Made by a program: the position numbers and the translations under genes | Part shown: positions 1 through 8,636 of the stretch, in pieces | How the letters are laid out: the number at the start of each line of letters is the position of its first letter | Numbering within the stretch: the first letter of the stretch is position 1 | Assembly (NCBI GenBank): GCA_964549625.1 | Contig: CAZJVA010000002.1 | Coordinates: forward strand, 50,114 to 114,113 | Origin: UBA12474 sp964549625 | GTDB lineage: Bacteria > Babelota > Babeliae > Babelales > Babelaceae | Reading direction: 5' to 3' | Length of the DNA: 64,000 bases | The notes under the pieces: generated by a model | The model's database searches: none | What the model saw: only the letters and a program-made list of their open reading frames with translations | What the model was told of the DNA's origin: nothing

Positions 1-719
1 AAATTTTGCAAGCAAAGCCACTCGGCACGCGAATTATCGCACAAAAAATCTGCCAAAACAGGAGCTTTGCTCATTATTTTGCGGGAAGCTTCGTCTTTCA
101 AATCAAAGCACCGCAAAATATTAACATCTTTGCGTTCTGCAAGTGGAGCAGGCAAATCAGAACAAGAATTCAGATACTCCAACAAAGCCTTTTTATAAGC
201 CGCCCGATCATCCAAGGAGCCCAAAAAATTAACCTCTAGAACAAAATTTTCAAGCTTAAGATTAGAAGAAAAAAAGCGATATAATAACGTTATTAATTCG
301 GCATCATAGGCCACAGATGCGGCATCAAGGATCTCTAACGAGACCTGGTGGAACTGGCGGTAGCGGCCCTTTTGCGGACGTTCATACCGAAACGCAGGTC
401 CCCACGTAAAGACGCGCCACGGACGAGCAACAACATCATTGTGCACCTCAAAAAAAGCGCGCATAATCGACGCTGTCATCTCGGGACGCAAAACAAGCGC
501 CTCACGATCTTCCGTCCTATTTGCAACGAAAAACATCTCCTTATGTACAACATCAGTATGCTCACCAAGAGAACGGACAAAAAGCTCAGCATGCTCTAAA
601 ATCGGTGTTTGAATAGGAGTAAAGTTGTAATGCGCAACATGCTTGCGAATACCATCTATTACCTGTAAAAAACCCCGCAAATCGAGAAAATCCTGTGTGC
701 CTTTAACCCGCCTAAACAT
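1..719 (-). CDS. hisS: histidyl-tRNA synthetase, N-terminal part (cut by window edge)
   Basis: Reading the minus strand from an ATG at 719 gives an open frame through to base 1, about 239 codons. The translation starts MFRRVKGTQDFLDL; GTQDF is the typical HisRS N-terminus. It continues with LRPEMTASIMR and the class II motif 2 segment FRYERPQKGRYRQFHQ, which binds ATP and the tRNA acceptor end. The enzyme charges tRNA-His in the cytoplasm. The C-terminal half, with motif 3 and the anticodon-binding domain, lies outside the window. An AGAGAGG ribosome-binding site sits about 6 nt before the ATG, which fixes the start. The next gene upstream ends at 803, 83 nt away, so co-transcription is possible. 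Identification is secure from the motifs. Confidence 0.93.
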   Translation of the reverse strand, partial: MFRRVKGTQDFLDLRGFLQVIDGIRKHVAHYNFTPIQTPILEHAELFVRSLGEHTDVVHKEMFFVANRTEDREALVLRPEMTASIMRAFFEVHNDVVARPWRVFTWGPAFRYERPQKGRYRQFHQVSLEILDAASVAYDAELITLLYRFFSSNLKLENFVLEVNFLGSLDDRAAYKKALLEYLNSCSDLPAPLAERKDVNILRCFDLKDEASRKIMSKAPVLADFLCDNSRAEWLCLQN

Positions 720-802
720 AGCAGCCTCTCTGGAATAAATAGAAAATGCTTCCAAAGTATATCAAAAAAAGGCTTCGCAGAATATTTGCACAAAAAAACT
801 TT

Positions 803-1552
803 TTAAATTCGATACTTTGTCTCAAGTAGATGCCAAAACTGCCCCTGCATGATCCCTACTAACATCATGACCACGCTACATGTGAATAAAACAACTGAGT
901 TACTGTACAACTCTTGGCTCCACCCCCACGAAACAATAAACTCGGTAATAGGACGTATCAAAAGGCTTGCTAACACCACGACAGCAAAAATCACCGTACC
1001 AACCAACACAACCAACCAAAACAGGTAGTTAAGCCGTGTAAAGTAGCGTGCAAAAAGATCAAATGCTCTGGTAATAACGCGCACAGTGCTCTGTTCTTCC
1101 TGCTCGTAAACAACTGCAGGAATTAAGAAAAAATTAAGGCCATACGAAAGCAAAATGCATCCACCCAAAACAAGCAAAAGCAAGAGATCTATGTTCTGGC
1201 CAAAAAGACTCTCCGGCTCATCAAGTATCGCCCAAAAAGAACCAAACCAAAAAGCCATCACCAGGACAAGCCACCAGAGACGCCGATAAGCATAAAAACT
1301 CTCACGGAACAAACCATTCGACCCAACAACATCACCACGCTCATCAGCAATTACCCACCGCACAAGAGCCACATACCAAAAAATATTGACCGTTTCGTAG
1401 AGGAGGTAGTAAACATAAGGCGGTAAAAACCGATACAGTGGCATCATAGCAACCCAAAAAAGAGCCCCAAATAATGCAAAAAACCAAACGTACCACCGCG
1501 TACACGCATACGCGACCCCGCTAGAAAGTAGCTGTGTTGCGTTCATCCGCAT
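803..1552 (-). CDS. polytopic membrane protein of unknown function
   Basis: This 249-residue protein is very hydrophobic, with about six membrane segments at roughly residues 20-42, 46-68, 92-110, 121-150, 175-200 and 215-240. It is rich in Trp, Tyr and Phe. Charged loops are short, the longest following helix 2 (ERGDVVGSNGLFRES). I see no transporter signature, nucleotide-binding motif or catalytic motif. It resembles the generic class of small integral membrane proteins with glycerophosphoryl-type transmembrane domains, but I cannot assign a family. A GAAGGGA ribosome-binding site lies upstream of the ATG at 1552; an ATG two codons later is an alternative. It lies between the barrel protein and hisS on the same strand. 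Confidence 0.75.
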   Translation of the reverse strand: MRMNATQLLSSGVAYACTRWYVWFFALFGALFWVAMMPLYRFLPPYVYYLLYETVNIFWYVALVRWVIADERGDVVGSNGLFRESFYAYRRLWWLVLVMAFWFGSFWAILDEPESLFGQNIDLLLLLVLGGCILLSYGLNFFLIPAVVYEQEEQSTVRVITRAFDLFARYFTRLNYLFWLVVLVGTVIFAVVVLASLLIRPITEFIVSWGWSQELYSNSVVLFTCSVVMMLVGIMQGQFWHLLETKYRI

Positions 1553-1650
1553 AAACAGATCCCTTCATCAAAAGAACTATACTTTGATGTCATGGTACCA
1601 TATTTCATCAAAAACCTGGGAATACACAAGAGTTATTCAAAAAGAAAACA

Positions 1651-1680
1651 TAGGGAGCGCAGAAGATATTGCGCCCCCTA
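1651..1680 (-). terminator. hairpin terminator after the barrel-protein gene
   Basis: The arms 1651-1661 and 1670-1680 form an 11-bp stem with one mismatch and an 8-nt loop. On the minus strand it is followed by a T-rich stretch (TGTTTTCTTTTTG). It sits just below the stop of the barrel-protein gene, as expected for its Rho-independent terminator. Confidence 0.6.
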
Positions 1681-1686
1681 TAAAAA

Positions 1687-3786
1687 TTAAAAACGATAAT
1701 CAAGGCCAACGTTAACAAAGAATGCGGGATCTGAGCCCAGCAATGGCACACGCTCAGCAGTATCTGCCCCTGTTGAGTCAAGGCTATTGAGATAGCGAAG
1801 CTCATCAGCGCTTAATCCGCGACCCGATATATCTTCAAAGTGTTGTCCAGGAAAGAACGCACCCAACACAGCAAAGAAGGTTAACCCCTTGCTAATGAGG
1901 CCATCAATATAAATATTGGCCTCTGTCCCCATAAAACGGCTTGCATAGATATCGGCATTATTTACCTGGGCAATTCGAGTTTTGTGATCTTGCCAGAACG
2001 GTAAAACGTTTGGATTAATCTTCCAAAGAACCGACCCCACTTGGCGCTCATGCCAAAGTCCAACACCGCTGTAGATAAGATTGGTAAAGCGGGAAACCGT
2101 AGAAGGCGTACCACCACCAATACGACGATCTACAGGGAACGACAAGACCCGTGGAATACTTCCCTTACCGCTCAACAAGAACGCGCTACGTACCCGCCGA
2201 CCAGAGTAAAGCTCTTGCAAACTGATAAAGCCGCCATAATTACCATCGATAGAGCTCTCGTTGCGCTCATCAAGATCTTGGTTAGGATTTTCATCACCAC
2301 TAACAAAAGCTAAAGTTAAAGCACCTATCACATCTGGCGTACGGAAATGATATGATGCGTCGCAAACAAACATCGCACCGCTTAGCGTGTTTTTGTATGG
2401 GTCACGGAATCGATCATCAGCATTTTTGAAATAAAAGTCCGTTTTTCCGTCAAATTCATGCTTCAACGTACCGTCATCATTAAAAACCTTACCTTTTGTG
2501 CTAGGGACACCATATCCATTAAAAACTTCAAGCTCAGCGTACGGCGAAAGAGCGTCAGCAATCTGCTTTTCTACTTGGTTTTGGTTAGCCGAGTCCTTTA
2601 TATACAGCGCACTTTTCCCATAAACACCGCTACCATCAACATAATCCGTTGCCTGCTTAACTTTTGAGTTCACCTCAACGATGAATCCATTTTTATCCAG
2701 CTCTTTTTTAACAACATTGCGATCAATACCGCGAACATGTTGTGAACCAAGGTTAAACGCAGCTTCACAACCGAACTCAAAATCACCAAGCGCAGACTCA
2801 AAGGCGATACCAACAGTTCCAAGGTTAGCATACGCATCACCACGCAGCTCAATACGCTCCTCGGCCTGATGATCCCAAAGAACATACGGCTCGACATACG
2901 CTTGACGACACTCATCATCAAGCAAATAACCACGAAGACGGGCAGCCGCAACAAAGTTAATTGCACCAAAATCACGCGCTTGCTCATATCGATGACCAAA
3001 CATCTGGGCGCGAATACGCTGATTAACTGAAGCAAAAGAAGATGATCTATTAGAAAGTACACCAAAATATATGTCGTACCCTAGTGTCTCATCCGATTTT
3101 AACGAACCAGAGAGTTTAAAGCCTGGTGCATACTGCTCAACAGCCGACTCGGGGTCATATCCAAGGGCATCAGGAGAGACTGCATAGGCATCACCCAGTG
3201 CAATACCGCGCCCAAGGCTAAACGGAAACAAACCAATCGTCAAAGTATGTGGATTGTTAAATGAAAGGCCAAAGAGCTCATTCACTATAAACTGTCCCCA
3301 CAACTCACGCAATACAAGAACCTGAACGTTAATTGGGTGCTGATGGGCACCAAGGACAACATCCAAATCTTTGATCGTGCTAAAACCCGTCTTAAAAGAT
3401 TCTTCAGGAGCCCCAAAAACCCCCTTAGAGCGAACACCGGCTTGCAAGACTACCGTATCCCAATTACATGCATCACTATGAAATACATGACCAAATCCCA
3501 AATCCCATGTGAACTTACCGAGCGTCAGAGTTTCATCAAGCCCACCATTACAATAGTTGAGTTTACGCGTATTTTGGGTAAACAAGCCTTCCATTTTCAA
3601 CTTATTAGTAAGGTTGATACTCAGCCCTTCGCCGTACTGATGCACAATTTTTGGATGACGAAATGCCACGTCACCCGACTTGAACATAACAAACGGCCCC
3701 TTAAAAAAATCTTTTGGCGTAGCCACAGCCGCAAAACCATATACTATCGCACAAAATAATAGCGCTGTGCGCATTACCCGAACCAT
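1687..3786 (-). CDS. outer-membrane beta-barrel protein
   Basis: The 699-residue product has a Sec signal peptide (about residues 1-22, ending near GFAAVA). Its body is rich in alternating aromatic/polar stretches and Gly/Asn turns, without long hydrophobic helices. It ends in VNVGLDYRF: a C-terminal Phe with alternating hydrophobic residues is the classic insertion signal recognised by BamA. This makes a porin-like or other barrel role in the outer membrane likely and shows that the organism is diderm. Only the general architecture is recognisable; the substrate is unknown. The start at 3786 is supported by AGGGG about 8 nt upstream; an ATG four codons later is possible. The gene is followed by a hairpin terminator and faces a divergent coiled-coil protein gene across an intergenic region with a 14-bp direct repeat. 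Confidence 0.8.
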   Translation of the reverse strand: MVRVMRTALLFCAIVYGFAAVATPKDFFKGPFVMFKSGDVAFRHPKIVHQYGEGLSINLTNKLKMEGLFTQNTRKLNYCNGGLDETLTLGKFTWDLGFGHVFHSDACNWDTVVLQAGVRSKGVFGAPEESFKTGFSTIKDLDVVLGAHQHPINVQVLVLRELWGQFIVNELFGLSFNNPHTLTIGLFPFSLGRGIALGDAYAVSPDALGYDPESAVEQYAPGFKLSGSLKSDETLGYDIYFGVLSNRSSSFASVNQRIRAQMFGHRYEQARDFGAINFVAAARLRGYLLDDECRQAYVEPYVLWDHQAEERIELRGDAYANLGTVGIAFESALGDFEFGCEAAFNLGSQHVRGIDRNVVKKELDKNGFIVEVNSKVKQATDYVDGSGVYGKSALYIKDSANQNQVEKQIADALSPYAELEVFNGYGVPSTKGKVFNDDGTLKHEFDGKTDFYFKNADDRFRDPYKNTLSGAMFVCDASYHFRTPDVIGALTLAFVSGDENPNQDLDERNESSIDGNYGGFISLQELYSGRRVRSAFLLSGKGSIPRVLSFPVDRRIGGGTPSTVSRFTNLIYSGVGLWHERQVGSVLWKINPNVLPFWQDHKTRIAQVNNADIYASRFMGTEANIYIDGLISKGLTFFAVLGAFFPGQHFEDISGRGLSADELRYLNSLDSTGADTAERVPLLGSDPAFFVNVGLDYRF

Positions 3787-3829
3787 GATGCACCCCTATA
3801 AAACAGCAATTAATGAGAATGAACATATT

Positions 3830-3903
3830 GTGCAAAGGAGCAATCAAAACGCTCCTCATACCCCGCCTGATATGTAGTGTATCGCTTTGGTGCAAAGGAG
3901 CAA
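3830..3903. repeat. 14-bp direct repeat, 60-bp period, in a divergent promoter region
   Basis: GTGCAAAGGAGCAA occurs at 3830-3843 and again at 3890-3903, exactly 60 bp apart. Both copies lie between the divergently transcribed barrel-protein gene and the coiled-coil gene. The spacing and place fit a repeated regulator site or duplicated promoter element, but the function is unproven. Confidence 0.5.
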
Positions 3904-3994
3904 CTTGGAAAAACGCACAAGATCATTGACAACAGGAGGCAAAACATTTGATTATAGAAAAAATAAAACAGCCCTCCACCAAAGAAGGATCCGC

Positions 3995-4606
3995 ATGAAG
4001 CTCATAGTAAGCCCCAATGCACTGCTCTTCTCCTTTTTTATATTCCCTGCGCTAAACGCCATTACCACAACAAATTTTGCCCGCAATGCTATTTTATACA
4101 GCTATGTAACCGCAGATTTTATCAAAGCTCATCCCAAGTCCGCCGCCCTTGGTATTGGCTGTAGTGGACCACTCCTCTACCGAAGAAAAATGGACCGACG
4201 AACCGCAATGCTTCAGATAACGTATTCTGCAACACTCTTTCTCGCACTTCAAATACTCAACGAAGCAGACAACTACCAAGAACACAAAAAAGCCACAATA
4301 AAAAAGCTAGAAACACTAGCCGAGCAAGGACAAACCCTACAAAAATCTATCAACGAAAATCATCACGAATCTAAGGACAACTTTGCAATTTTGCAAAAAC
4401 TCATAGAAGAGTTACAAAAAAAAGCAGACGAACAATCTCAAGCCATCAATGCCAACAAAGAGCTACTTGAGCGTCTAAAAACCATACTTGATGAGCTCCA
4501 AAATACCGTTAAGGAAGGCCACGAAAAAGCAGCAAGCAAAGAAGATATCCAACAGCTCACCCAACTCATTTTAAGAGCCATAGCTGCTACATCTGCAAAC
4601 AATTAA
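3995..4606 (+). CDS. membrane protein with C-terminal coiled coil, unknown function
   Basis: The likely start is the ATG at 3995, with AAGGAT 5-6 nt upstream, giving 203 residues. A longer reading frame from 3887 lacks a comparable site and would bury the signal segment. The N-terminus (MKLIVSPNALLFSFFIFPALNA) looks like a signal peptide or anchor. A second hydrophobic stretch surrounds SAALGIGCSGPLL, a third MLQITYSATLFLALQIL. Residues from about 95 onward are Glu/Lys/Gln-rich with heptad spacing, a long coiled coil. The general layout resembles the next gene downstream (hydrophobic N-terminal half, helical charged C-terminal half). No family was recognised. An envelope-associated, oligomeric role is inferred from the architecture only. 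Confidence 0.7.
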   Translation: MKLIVSPNALLFSFFIFPALNAITTTNFARNAILYSYVTADFIKAHPKSAALGIGCSGPLLYRRKMDRRTAMLQITYSATLFLALQILNEADNYQEHKKATIKKLETLAEQGQTLQKSINENHHESKDNFAILQKLIEELQKKADEQSQAINANKELLERLKTILDELQNTVKEGHEKAASKEDIQQLTQLILRAIAATSANN

Positions 4607-4641
4607 ACTTCCACAAACACCAACGCGCTACCCAGTAGCAC

Positions 4642-4670
4642 TTGACAAAAAAATATTTTATGTGAAAATA
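4642..4670 (+). promoter_or_regulatory. possible promoter upstream of the 4722 gene
   Basis: A perfect TTGACA at 4642-4647 is followed after 17 nt by AAAATA at 4665-4670, a weak -10. It lies 50-80 nt before the ATG at 4722 in the short gap between the two coiled-coil genes. The -10 match is poor, so this is tentative. Confidence 0.35.
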
Positions 4671-4721
4671 AAAGCTCTAATTATTCGTAATATAAGGTCA
4701 TAAAAAAATGGAGTGTTTCTT

Positions 4722-5357
4722 ATGATACGTCGCATTGCGCTCTGTGCGCTTTTGGTTGCGCTACCCGCAAAACCAATCTTCCAAGATGTTAAACAGGCTA
4801 TCCAAGACAAATTTATTAAAGAAGTCGCCAGCTCATTTGGTGGCATGGGCAAACTCGTCGCTCCAACCGCTATCGGAGCCTCTATTTTTGCTGGATCATC
4901 GTTATTAATCAAAAAAACCTCAAAAATGAGCCGCGGTTCACGCCTAGCCGGCAGTGCAACGCTGGGGATCCTTGCCATGCATTGGATTACCGAAGGCAGC
5001 ATTTGGAACGAGTTAACAACCATCAGAAAAACACTAGAAGCGTTTCGCCTCGAAACTACAGAGAACTTCGAAAAAACGTGGAACCAATTAGACAAAATTC
5101 AACAACAAAACATTCTAACATCAATCAGAAACAGCATCATGTTTAAACTAATTCGCCAAACAGAACTCACACAAGATGAAAAGACTGTTTCAACATGGCT
5201 AGAAAAAGCAGACCACTTACAAAAAATCAGCGACAAAGAAAGCCAAGCATTACAAAAGCTTATCAAAGAAAACTGTCTGCTCGGCTCTTCGAAACTTGGA
5301 TCCGGACTTAAAAACATTCTTGAAGATGCTTGTAACAAAAAAACAAAAAAAGAGTAA
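4722..5357 (+). CDS. membrane-associated coiled-coil protein, unknown function
   Basis: The start is placed at the ATG 4722, because GGAG lies 8-9 nt upstream; a GTG three codons earlier overlaps that site. The 211-residue product begins with a hydrophobic signal-like segment (MIRRIALCALLVALPAKP). Glycine-rich hydrophobic stretches follow near residues 40-65 and 78-92. A charged helical region runs from about 95 to the end with many Glu, Lys and Gln (for example EKTWNQLDKIQQQN). No known domain was recognised. Its TAA is immediately followed by the ATG of the ComEC-like gene with no spacer, so the two are probably translationally coupled. A link to DNA uptake is only a suggestion from that coupling. 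Confidence 0.72.
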   Translation: MIRRIALCALLVALPAKPIFQDVKQAIQDKFIKEVASSFGGMGKLVAPTAIGASIFAGSSLLIKKTSKMSRGSRLAGSATLGILAMHWITEGSIWNELTTIRKTLEAFRLETTENFEKTWNQLDKIQQQNILTSIRNSIMFKLIRQTELTQDEKTVSTWLEKADHLQKISDKESQALQKLIKENCLLGSSKLGSGLKNILEDACNKKTKKE

Positions 5358-6497
5358 ATGAAACTCTCTGACCTACAAAATCTAATAATCCAAATACCCT
5401 GGCATCCGATTTATACAATCTGCCAGGGTATTCTTGTTGGCATTTCATTACACCAAAACATCACCAAAGGATTTGCCCTAGCCCTAGTTTGCGGCTTTAT
5501 TCATCTGCTTTTTAAAAACATATCATACCAAAAGGCACTCTTTATCTTCTCGCTCAGCCTTTTTGGCGGCTCATATCGCATGCAACATATTGAGCGAATT
5601 TTTTATCAAACAATAGCAGCAAGCCAAAGAACAGCATTGGCTATACAAGGAAAACTCTTGGAAACAGCAGACATAAGCGACACACATACACGCTACAAGC
5701 TCCTGATCTATTCGGCCAAAGAAAACAAACGCAGGATACCTATGAACAGCTGGCAAACAACCATCACCGCCCCCAAAACAAGCGACGTAGGAGTAGGCGA
5801 TATTGTTAGCTGGGAACGCGTTTACCTAACCATAAATACCAGCAATCAAGAATATATTGCCTTTCTAATAAACAACGGCCTAATCGGGCACATACGAACC
5901 AAGCAACCCCCAACGCTAATTATGAGACCCTGGTTTTCTGCTCGGCGCGCAATCAGTAACCTTCAAGCAAAGATTATTAAAGCTATTCGTGCATACACCA
6001 CACCAGAGACCGCCGCCCTGGTCGAAACCATATTTTTAGGCAAAAAACAGGCTGCCAACTCCCCCATCCGGCGCTATCGAAAATCATTTCAAACCTGGGG
6101 AATTTCTCACTATCTCGCACGATCAGGGCTTCACGTATCTCTCTTAGCCCTACTCATAAACTTTTTAGCCCTATTCTGCATCCCTTGGTTTGCGGCGCGC
6201 ACCTGGCTATTGCTCATTTTAAGCGCTCTTTACACCCTAATCTCATGGAGCAGCATCTCCTTTATCCGAGCACTCACTTTCCTCATCCTTATTTCAATTG
6301 GCACCCTACAACGAACACCACCACACAGCTTTGTAGTTTTTGCGTGGATCGCGACCGCAACCATGATCCTGCAACCGCACCAGTTATTTGCGCTAGATTT
6401 TCAACTAAGCTTCCTGTTATCAGGCATGCTTATTTGGCGTAACCAAATAAAGTTTTTTCAATCTCTTGCAAAACCAAATTCCCAAAAGATAGCCTAA
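5358..6497 (+). CDS. comEC: ComEC/Rec2-like DNA-uptake channel protein, short form
   Basis: This 379-residue polytopic membrane protein has ComEC features. There are N-terminal hydrophobic helices (about residues 18-75) and a soluble segment (about 90-185) like the DUF4131/OB region. The competence-domain signature HYLARSGLHVSLLA lies at 251-264, followed by several helices and LDFQLSFLLSG near 346-356. Full ComEC proteins form the inner-membrane channel for single-stranded DNA during transformation, and usually have about 700 or more residues with a C-terminal metallo-beta-lactamase-like domain. Here the frame stops inside the competence domain and the nuclease-like domain is absent. I see no continuation in another frame before the next gene. 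It starts directly after the preceding stop. It may be a lineage-specific short form or a decaying gene. Confidence 0.82.
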   Translation: MKLSDLQNLIIQIPWHPIYTICQGILVGISLHQNITKGFALALVCGFIHLLFKNISYQKALFIFSLSLFGGSYRMQHIERIFYQTIAASQRTALAIQGKLLETADISDTHTRYKLLIYSAKENKRRIPMNSWQTTITAPKTSDVGVGDIVSWERVYLTINTSNQEYIAFLINNGLIGHIRTKQPPTLIMRPWFSARRAISNLQAKIIKAIRAYTTPETAALVETIFLGKKQAANSPIRRYRKSFQTWGISHYLARSGLHVSLLALLINFLALFCIPWFAARTWLLLILSALYTLISWSSISFIRALTFLILISIGTLQRTPPHSFVVFAWIATATMILQPHQLFALDFQLSFLLSGMLIWRNQIKFFQSLAKPNSQKIA

Positions 6498-6535
6498 CTA
6501 GCGTATACACGTATACAGGGGATTTGGAGGTTGGC

Positions 6536-7912
6536 ATGAAATTGGTAAGTAGGGTTTTTGGCATATTTTGGGTTTGTTTATTTTTTTCGTATATTTCGGG
6601 TCATGTTGAATACGTTCAAGCAAACCATCAAAAGCCGTTAACAGAAAAAGAATGGACCTTTCTCATTTACATGTCAGCCGATAACGACCTGTATCAGTTC
6701 GCCTGGCGTAATCTTGCACAAGCAGCAGAAGTAGGCTCTAATCAAAACCTAAACGTTGTAGTGCATCTAGATATAAAAACACCCGGCAAACCAAAAGTCA
6801 CTAAGCGACTCTACCTAGAAAAAAACAAAATTCTTCAAGTAGAGCCGGATGCGTGCATGGATAGCGGGGATGAAGAAACCTTCACCAGTGCTGTTTTATG
6901 GGCGCACAAAAAATATCCGTCTCGCCACTTTGCACTTGTATTCTGGAATCATGGATTTGGCGACCTCAACCCGGTCCTCAAGCGAATCGCCAACCCCGCA
7001 CATCTGTTTCACTACAACACGCGTACCGGACTAATTGAACTCGACCGCAGCATCCCATTTATGGAATATAATCAACTTGTCGCCGAACAATCGTCGCAAG
7101 AAGAGTGCCAACGCGGTATCTGCTTCGATGAAACCAATTATAACTATCTTGATGACAACAAACTTATACGCGCGTTTAAACGCATACGCGAAGAACGCAA
7201 CGGAAAAAACATAGACTTTGCCATTTTTGACGCCTGCCTTATGGCAATGACCGGAACCGCCGCACTGTGCAGCATGTTTTCAGACTGGATGATTGCCTCT
7301 CAAGAGGTTGTCTTAGGCCCTGGCTATAACTACAAGCTCACCCTTAAACCGTTTGCAGAAGGATTAACAGATTGCGCAGAAATTGCCAAACAAGTTGTTG
7401 CAGGATACTACGCCACGTACGGCAAACTCACCGAAGATTACACACAATCGGCCTTTAAAATGACATATTTTGAACAATTAAACCAAAATATCGACTCAGT
7501 AGCACAACTACTCATCGAAGGACTACAGCGCCAGAAAAAACAGAGTGTGAAAGCGCTCATAAGGTCATGCCGCAATCGCCATCTCTGCACATATTTTGAC
7601 GAACCAAGCTATATCGACCTGTTTGATTTTTACAACAACCTGCTCAAACGAATCAATTCCGTCGAATTAGAAGACAGCGCCGCAACCGAAGACTACATGA
7701 TTCGCTTTGCCAACACTCTCATCAATGGATTTGAAATAGCAAAAAAGTTTGTAATCGCTAACATTTGCGGCAAAAATGTATCTCGCGCAAAAGGCATATC
7801 AATCTATTTCCCGGAATATCGTGTCAACAACATCCACCACAACTCCTATCAGTACACATACTTTGCGCAAAACAACAGCTGGCCAGAATTTTTAAAAGCC
7901 TACCTTAGCTGA
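6536..7912 (+). CDS. exported clostripain-like (peptidase family C11) cysteine protease
   Basis: The ATG at 6536 has GGAGG 5 nt upstream and gives 458 residues. The N-terminus is a signal peptide (about residues 1-29, ending near EYVQA). The C11 landmarks follow in order: WTFLIYMSADNDL (40-52), FWNHGFG with the catalytic His at about 139, and FDACLMAM with the catalytic Cys at about 234. Family C11 enzymes cut after basic residues and often self-process. Here the protease would act in the periplasm or outside the cell. A short GTATAC-AC-GTATAC palindrome just before the ribosome-binding site (about 6503-6516) might be an operator. The gene stands alone between comEC and udg, followed by a GC-rich hairpin. 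Family assignment is firm; the substrate is unknown. Confidence 0.9.
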   Translation: MKLVSRVFGIFWVCLFFSYISGHVEYVQANHQKPLTEKEWTFLIYMSADNDLYQFAWRNLAQAAEVGSNQNLNVVVHLDIKTPGKPKVTKRLYLEKNKILQVEPDACMDSGDEETFTSAVLWAHKKYPSRHFALVFWNHGFGDLNPVLKRIANPAHLFHYNTRTGLIELDRSIPFMEYNQLVAEQSSQEECQRGICFDETNYNYLDDNKLIRAFKRIREERNGKNIDFAIFDACLMAMTGTAALCSMFSDWMIASQEVVLGPGYNYKLTLKPFAEGLTDCAEIAKQVVAGYYATYGKLTEDYTQSAFKMTYFEQLNQNIDSVAQLLIEGLQRQKKQSVKALIRSCRNRHLCTYFDEPSYIDLFDFYNNLLKRINSVELEDSAATEDYMIRFANTLINGFEIAKKFVIANICGKNVSRAKGISIYFPEYRVNNIHHNSYQYTYFAQNNSWPEFLKAYLS

Positions 7913-7927
7913 AACTTATGCACAACA

Positions 7928-7947
7928 CCCCTCCCAATAAGGAGGGG
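7928..7947 (+). terminator. hairpin after the C11 protease gene
   Basis: CCCCTCC at 7928-7934 pairs with GGAGGGG at 7941-7947 around a 6-nt loop, 15 nt after the protease stop codon. The T-tract is missing, so it may be a weak terminator or an mRNA 3'-end stabiliser. Confidence 0.45.
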
Positions 7948-8056
7948 TAAGACTACCCAAAAAGCGGACAACAAAGCAAACCATCCAAGCGCGCGCCAAA
8001 AAAATTTTATACACTAAAAGGGTACATCCTTAGATACTAAAACAAAACAACGCTCC

Positions 8057-8614
8057 ATGAAAACAAAACAAGAATTGTTGAACGCTTTATACGAACCACA
8101 CCGCGACTTTCGCTCATCGCCACTATACATAGAACAGAGCCAAAACATAATCTTTGGGGAAGGCGACCCCAACGCAGAAATCATGCTTATCGGTGAAGCT
8201 CCCGGTAAAAATGAGGAAATCGAAGGCAGGCCATTTGTTGGCCAATCAGGGCGACTCTTAAACAGAGCTCTTGAGCTATGCGACATCCAACGCGCGCAAA
8301 TCTATATAACCAATATTGTTAAATGCCGCCCCCCAAACAATCGAACACCACTACCACAAGAGCTTGAAATAGGCTGCACAGTAATGCTATTGGAACAAAT
8401 CAACATAATTAAACCGCGCATCATCTGTACATTAGGCGCCATCGCATTACGCGGCTTAACTAAATCAACATATCAAATAACCAAAATACACGGCCAACCT
8501 ATAGATTTTAACGGAATAATACTACTTCCCACCTACCATCCTGCCTACATACTCCGCAACAGAAGCCAAGCCCCACAATTTCTCGCCGATATCGAAAAAC
8601 TCAAAAAATTATAG
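8057..8614 (+). CDS. udg: uracil-DNA glycosylase, family 4 type, lacking the N-terminal Cys pair
   Basis: The 185-residue protein carries the family 4/5 UDG active-site block GEAPGKNEEIEGRPFVGQSG (46-65), the KCRPPNNRTP segment (89-98) and the second motif TYHPAYILRN with catalytic His at about 161. It removes uracil from DNA to start base-excision repair; nfo at 12.1 kb could act on the resulting abasic site. Known family 4 enzymes hold a 4Fe-4S cluster on four cysteines. Only the second pair (C90 and C107) is visible here. The usual N-terminal CxxCxL segment is replaced by YEPHRDFRSS, and the in-frame codons upstream, back to a stop, contain no cysteine. There is no clear ribosome-binding site. 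The gene lies directly beside the proposed replication origin. Confidence 0.9.
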   Translation: MKTKQELLNALYEPHRDFRSSPLYIEQSQNIIFGEGDPNAEIMLIGEAPGKNEEIEGRPFVGQSGRLLNRALELCDIQRAQIYITNIVKCRPPNNRTPLPQELEIGCTVMLLEQINIIKPRIICTLGAIALRGLTKSTYQITKIHGQPIDFNGIILLPTYHPAYILRNRSQAPQFLADIEKLKKL

Positions 8615-8636
8615 GACGAAAAAAGCGCGGATTGCA

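Noticed and set aside
2670..3065. 131-codon minus frame inside the barrel-protein gene
   Set aside because: It is a shadow of the barrel-protein frame with no ribosome-binding site and unnatural composition.
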